Assembly: GCA_947073545.1 (NCBI GenBank)
Contig: CAMTMP010000015.1
Location: 21,779 to 85,778 of the forward strand
From: an uncultured bacterium
GTDB taxonomy: Bacteria; Bacillota; Clostridia; Lachnospirales; Lachnospiraceae
DNA: 64,000 nt
Reading direction: 5' to 3'
Shown: positions 60,242-64,000 of the stretch, one piece after another
How positions within the stretch are numbered: position 1 is the stretch's first letter
Layout of the letters: the number at the start of each line of letters is the position of its first letter
Notes under the pieces: generated by a model
The model's database searches: none
Seen by the model: only the letters and a program-made list of their open reading frames with translations
Told to the model about the DNA's origin: nothing
Position numbers and translations under genes: made by a program

Positions 60242-63145
60242 TCACTGCAAGGGATCCGCGTACAGCTTTCCGGTTCCGTTTTGTCCCACATACAGCTCCA
60301 GCTCTCCGTCAAAGCGCCCCGTCTGTTCCCCCACTCTCTGCAAGGGAAACACAAAGGTTGCGTGCTCCTCAAAGGGCTCGCCGCTTCCCAGACTGTCCAC
60401 TTCTTTCTCCTCCCCAAGGAAAAACGATTCGCCGCCCGCATAGAGCTTCGTCACACCAAATTCGCCTTCTACTTTCAGATTCACCCACTCACCCTTGGGC
60501 AGCGTATAGTCAAAGGTGTAAGTCCTGCCCTCTCTGGTAAAGCCTACCTTTCCTGTCTCCGGCTCCACCGCATAGAAGGCCCACTTGCCGTAAGCGCAGT
60601 CACCCTCCGCTATGATCTGAGGCTTATTGCTCACCGCCGGATTCTCCTCCAGCCGCACCTTCATCTTAACCGTATAACACGGCTCTGCTGCCGGCGCTTC
60701 AACTCTCAACTGCTCCAGTTCCTCGGTCTGCCACTCCAAATCGGACGCGATCCGATCGGCCCCCCACAGTTTGACAGACAACACCCCCAGAGGCTCCAAA
60801 AACCGCACATACAGATCATACTCGCTGATACCGATATCCAGACCGCCGCACATATCATTCCAGATCATGTAGGCCGCCCCTAGCATCTGCGGCGAATAGA
60901 CGGGGATGGTCTCCTTTCTGTTGTAATCATAAAACCGATTGGGCTCCCAGTTCTCATACAACTCTCTGCAATCCAGATAGTCGTAGCCACCGCCCGGTAT
61001 GATATAAAGATGGTTGTTCTGCATGTTGATCAGAGAATAGCCCGCCTCATACATTTCCATCGGGTCAGCCCAATCCGTACTCCAAATATTCATCTGCAGG
61101 TTTTCAGGGGAAGGCACTGTCGTGCCGCCCATATTGCTAAGACTTCCCCAGAGGCGCACCGTCTTTCCCGCTTCCTGCGCCTGCCTGTTAATCCGTGTCA
61201 AATACTGCCTGTACTGCTCCCCGTCTCCGTAATACTCATCCATGCCGATATTGACGATCTTGGCTTCCCGAAACGCACCGTTTTCCTCATCCAACGCCTC
61301 CCGCCAAATCTCCTCCATCAAAGCCACTGCTTTCCCGTTCCCAAGGTCAATCTGATCCACTGATTCACTTCCCGTTTGCAGAGCATATTCCGGATACCGC
61401 TTCGTAATGGAAAGCGAATGGGCCGGGGTATCGATCTCCGGCACCACCGTAACGCCGTATATTTTCGCCGTGGCAATGAACTGCGCAAGCTCCTCTTTCG
61501 TGTAGGCGTACTCCTGCGGCGTCGGATAATCCCCTTCAGCCTGCACCCCCAGAACATCGGATTCCAGCCGGAACGCGCTTTCTGCCGTCATGGCCTGCTT
61601 TGCCGATCCGGTAAGTCCGCTGGTGGCAAGAATCTCATTATCGTTTAAGTGGATTGCCAGATCATTCATCTTATACCATGACATCGTCTCCATCATTGTA
61701 TAAAGCACGTCAAGCGACACGGCCTTTCTGGCCACGTCGATCCCAAAGCCCCGCACCTCGTAGAGCGGATAGTCACGGATATACCCCTGCGGCGCAGTTT
61801 CCCCTTCGTTCCTGTCGGTAAAAAGTATCTGCATCAAGGTGACCGTACCCCAGCGGATTCCTGTCGCTGCCTCCGCCTTTATGACACATTTGTCAGTTAC
61901 ATTGCAAGTATACCCCTCTCTGCCAAGCCCGTTCTCCTCCTGCGCATAGCCAAGATAAATATCTCCTGATCTGACATCCTTCTCCGTCCCCTTGATAACA
62001 GGCAGACGCGTCTGGAAGTCCCTGTCCTTCCCGCAGCTCTCGCTCAAAAGTTCCGCCACATCCCAAAGTGCCTGCGCATCCGCCTCATCCGCTGCACTCT
62101 CGCCCGCTGTGCTCTGATCCGCTGCACTCCCACCCGTATTCTCGTCCTGTCCTACGGACTGGCCCGTCTTCTGTCCCTTTCCGGACGGACGGCTGTCCAT
62201 GTCCACAATAATCCGCGCGCTTTCTTCCAGATAAAAGCTGCCACGGCCTCCTCTCCACTCCGCAATCGAGGGAATCACCCAGCCGGGACAGGCATTGAAT
62301 GTTTCCTGCCCTTCCTCCGGCTCAGTATCCGCCGCAGGCACATGCACCACAAAGGAGACCTCCCTCGTCTCCTCCCTGCCTCTCGTATCTTCCACACGAT
62401 ACCCCACGGTCACATCCTTATCCTGAATCGTGTCGTATACTCTGCCGTCCGCCCCGATCACCTGCTCCAGATCCGCGCCAATCATGGTCACAAGAAATCC
62501 CTCCGGCGCCTCCGGCACAGCCAGCCTTCTTGTCCCCTCTGCGCCGTTTTCAATAGCAGGCGTTTTTAATTTGTAAGCCGTAGGCTTGTCCCCATATACC
62601 TCAAACTCGTAGAGTGATACATTCTGATACAAGTCAGAAAAATCCGCAGATTCCTTCGACACCGCGTAAGTGGAAAGGCGCAGAAAGCGCACGTTGATAG
62701 GCTCTGCCAGAACAATCTCCTGTCTGAGGGTCTCCGGTGCGCTCTCAAAAACGGCAGCTGTCTCGTATGTGGTGCCATCCAATGAGCTTTCTAACGCATA
62801 GGAAATCACATTGGCTCTCTCCCATTTCAGCACAACAAAAGAAACTGAAATTTCTTCGGGAAATTCCAGCCTGATATAGTGGGAGGCGTCCTCCCTGTTA
62901 TTTTCGCTGGACCAGCGGGATGTGCGGTCAACATCATTCCCGTCAATGGCCATGGCCGCAGACAACGTCTCTTGTTCCACGCTGTCGCAAGTGGCTTTCA
63001 CACCCTTTTTCAGGGCAAGATTGGGATTATTTTCGCCGAAAACCTGCCCCCGCAGCAGAACAGTAATCAGCCCCGCCGCCGCTAAAACCACCGCCAGTGC
63101 CGCACCGGCCAGCATATATTTTTTCCTGCCCCTTTTTTCCTTCAT
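60242..63145 (-). CDS. Secreted family 20 glycoside hydrolase (beta-hexosaminidase or lacto-N-biosidase type)
   Basis: A 967-residue protein. An N-terminal membrane anchor or uncleaved signal (MLAGAALAVVLAAAGLITVLL, 11-31) is followed by an F5/8 type C (CBM32-like) domain (about 41-185), a linker domain, an N-terminal GH20 subdomain interrupted by a Ser/Gly/Ala/Asp-rich stretch (317-357), and the GH20 barrel from YEVRGFGIDVARK (462 on). The catalytic pair is D636-E637 in NIGMDEYYG. VVPEIDTPAH (568-577) is typical. A C-terminal LamG-like domain (about 795-960) ends it. It should remove N-acetylhexosamine or lacto-N-biose units from host glycans at the cell surface. Confidence 0.88.
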   Translation of the reverse strand: MKEKRGRKKYMLAGAALAVVLAAAGLITVLLRGQVFGENNPNLALKKGVKATCDSVEQETLSAAMAIDGNDVDRTSRWSSENNREDASHYIRLEFPEEISVSFVVLKWERANVISYALESSLDGTTYETAAVFESAPETLRQEIVLAEPINVRFLRLSTYAVSKESADFSDLYQNVSLYEFEVYGDKPTAYKLKTPAIENGAEGTRRLAVPEAPEGFLVTMIGADLEQVIGADGRVYDTIQDKDVTVGYRVEDTRGREETREVSFVVHVPAADTEPEEGQETFNACPGWVIPSIAEWRGGRGSFYLEESARIIVDMDSRPSGKGQKTGQSVGQDENTGGSAADQSTAGESAADEADAQALWDVAELLSESCGKDRDFQTRLPVIKGTEKDVRSGDIYLGYAQEENGLGREGYTCNVTDKCVIKAEAATGIRWGTVTLMQILFTDRNEGETAPQGYIRDYPLYEVRGFGIDVARKAVSLDVLYTMMETMSWYKMNDLAIHLNDNEILATSGLTGSAKQAMTAESAFRLESDVLGVQAEGDYPTPQEYAYTKEELAQFIATAKIYGVTVVPEIDTPAHSLSITKRYPEYALQTGSESVDQIDLGNGKAVALMEEIWREALDEENGAFREAKIVNIGMDEYYGDGEQYRQYLTRINRQAQEAGKTVRLWGSLSNMGGTTVPSPENLQMNIWSTDWADPMEMYEAGYSLINMQNNHLYIIPGGGYDYLDCRELYENWEPNRFYDYNRKETIPVYSPQMLGAAYMIWNDMCGGLDIGISEYDLYVRFLEPLGVLSVKLWGADRIASDLEWQTEELEQLRVEAPAAEPCYTVKMKVRLEENPAVSNKPQIIAEGDCAYGKWAFYAVEPETGKVGFTREGRTYTFDYTLPKGEWVNLKVEGEFGVTKLYAGGESFFLGEEKEVDSLGSGEPFEEHATFVFPLQRVGEQTGRFDGELELYVGQNGTGKLYADPLQ

Positions 63146-63317
63146 CCGTGACCCCTTCCGTCAAGGTTCCACAGCCCTTTCTTTCTCCGGCTTTTGCGCC
63201 TTATCATTCTTCCCTTTCCATCCTCCCCGTTTCCTGCCTCACTCTGCCTCTTTCCGGCACCCTCTCCTCAAAACTCCTGCACAGAACTTCCTCTCCCTCT
63301 GCAAAAGCCCGTTCTCC

Positions 63318-63818
63318 TCAGCCCACGAGAGCACCCAACAGCCCGTATGAGAGGAAGGACATAATCACCGTAGCAATGGCGATGCCTAAAAGCTCCGCAA
63401 GAATGGCCTTCTTAAAGTCCACATCCAAGAGCGCGGCAATGAGCGATCCCGTCCAAGCCCCCGTGCCCGGAAGGGGAATCCCCACAAAGAGCACCAGGCC
63501 CCAAAATTCATAGCGCTTGATATTGTCGCTCTTGCTCATAGCCCGGTTTTCCAGTCTCTCAATGATCACCCGGAAGAACTTCACTTTTTTCAGCAGTTTA
63601 AAAATCTGTTTGATAAACAGCAGGATAAAGGGAATCGGAATGATATTTCCGACAATGCAGAACGGAATCGCCGTGGTGATCGGCACCTGAAGCAGCTTAG
63701 AGACAATCAGACCACCGCGCAGCTCCAAAATCGGTATCATGGATATGATAAAAACCACAATCTCCTTACTCACATATCTTCCCAATGTATTGGCAAATGC
63801 CACCGCTAAACTTTCCAT
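63318..63818 (-). CDS. Small multidrug export family membrane protein (COG2426)
   Basis: A 166-residue membrane protein with 4 hydrophobic segments. ISMIPILELRGGLIVSKLL, GNIIPIPFILLFI and LFVGIPLPGTGAWTGSLIAALL match the COG2426/PF06695 family, named for a small multidrug export protein although its transport role is poorly supported. AGGG/GAGAG precede the ATG. It is separated by 172 bases from the GH20 gene; nothing else is seen in that gap. Confidence 0.88.
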   Translation of the reverse strand: MESLAVAFANTLGRYVSKEIVVFIISMIPILELRGGLIVSKLLQVPITTAIPFCIVGNIIPIPFILLFIKQIFKLLKKVKFFRVIIERLENRAMSKSDNIKRYEFWGLVLFVGIPLPGTGAWTGSLIAALLDVDFKKAILAELLGIAIATVIMSFLSYGLLGALVG

Positions 63819-64000
63819 TTTCTCTCAGCCCTCCGTTTTTTTACATTAAATTCAAATTTAACAAATACGAAACGACGCATTTCCTAACGGCTTTCGCCCT
63901 ATTTAGCTTCTATTGTTATATGTACACCACTTTACAACTTTTTAAAAGAAATGCCGTATGAGACACTTTAAGTGTATAATAAGTTTGCACACCAAAATAC

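Noticed and set aside
1..64000. CRISPR arrays, insertion sequences, prophage genes, tRNA and rRNA genes
   Set aside because: I looked for short regularly spaced repeats, transposase motifs, phage structural genes, tRNA cloverleaf ends and rRNA landmarks on both strands and saw none.

Overview
The window looks like chromosomal DNA of a gut-type Lachnospiraceae (Clostridia, Firmicutes). The evidence is the gene content: LL-diaminopimelate aminotransferase (dapL) with dapF, gatCAB beside a T-box-controlled aspS, a GTG-started ANTAR regulator next to a type I glnA, Hsp33, a two-domain NAD synthetase, and strong AGGAGG-type ribosome binding sites throughout. No rRNA, tRNA, CRISPR array, intact transposase or phage gene was seen.

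Region A (1 to about 37.3 kb) is one long run of about 31 intact genes plus one relic, all on the minus strand, often overlapping by 4 bp or separated by a few bases. It is visibly more AT-rich than the rest. Read in the direction of transcription it begins with gmhA and gmhB and continues with a GT-B-like transferase, a B12-type radical SAM protein, a TIGR04372-type glycosyltransferase, an HldE-like fusion with its domains in reverse order, a NodU/TobZ-type carbamoyltransferase, an SGNH hydrolase, a WcbI-like protein, two radical SAM enzymes, a split transketolase, a methyltransferase, a WbuC-like cupin, a third SPASM-type radical SAM enzyme, a citrate-lyase-ligase-like nucleotidyltransferase fusion, an FkbM methyltransferase, an RmlD-like reductase, a propeller-like protein, another methyltransferase, an asparagine-synthase-type amidotransferase, glycosyltransferases, a sulfatase-like protein and a second nucleotidyltransferase fusion. 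It leaves the window inside a glycosyltransferase gene. The simplest reading is synthesis, decoration (methyl, carbamoyl, acetyl-type, amide) and transfer of a nucleotide-activated heptose or related higher-carbon sugar. No flippase, polymerase or ABC exporter lies in this part, so cytoplasmic protein glycosylation (flagellin, for example) fits better than capsule export, but the left end is not visible. A small YGAGxxG Rossmann-like module recurs in at least nine of the proteins.

Region B (37.4-40.4 kb) carries an AAA-ATPase/PD-(D/E)XK protein and, on the plus strand, a membrane-anchored protein with a good promoter.

Region C (40.4-64 kb) is more GC-rich housekeeping DNA, mostly on the minus strand: aspS (T-box leader), gatC, gatA, gatB, a phosphoglycerate-mutase-like phosphatase, dapL, dapF, an ANTAR regulator, glnA, nadE, hslO, a GT-C membrane glycosyltransferase, a methyltransferase, a secreted GH20 hexosaminidase and a small-multidrug-export-family membrane protein. 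Several decayed genes lie between them (DUF4143 ATPase fragment, Uma2 pseudogene, a short surface-protein relic). Two RNA-level features stand out: a probable dual-hexaloop ANTAR target in the glnA leader, and two copies of a long palindromic element on either side of gatC whose outer arms differ in sequence but still pair.
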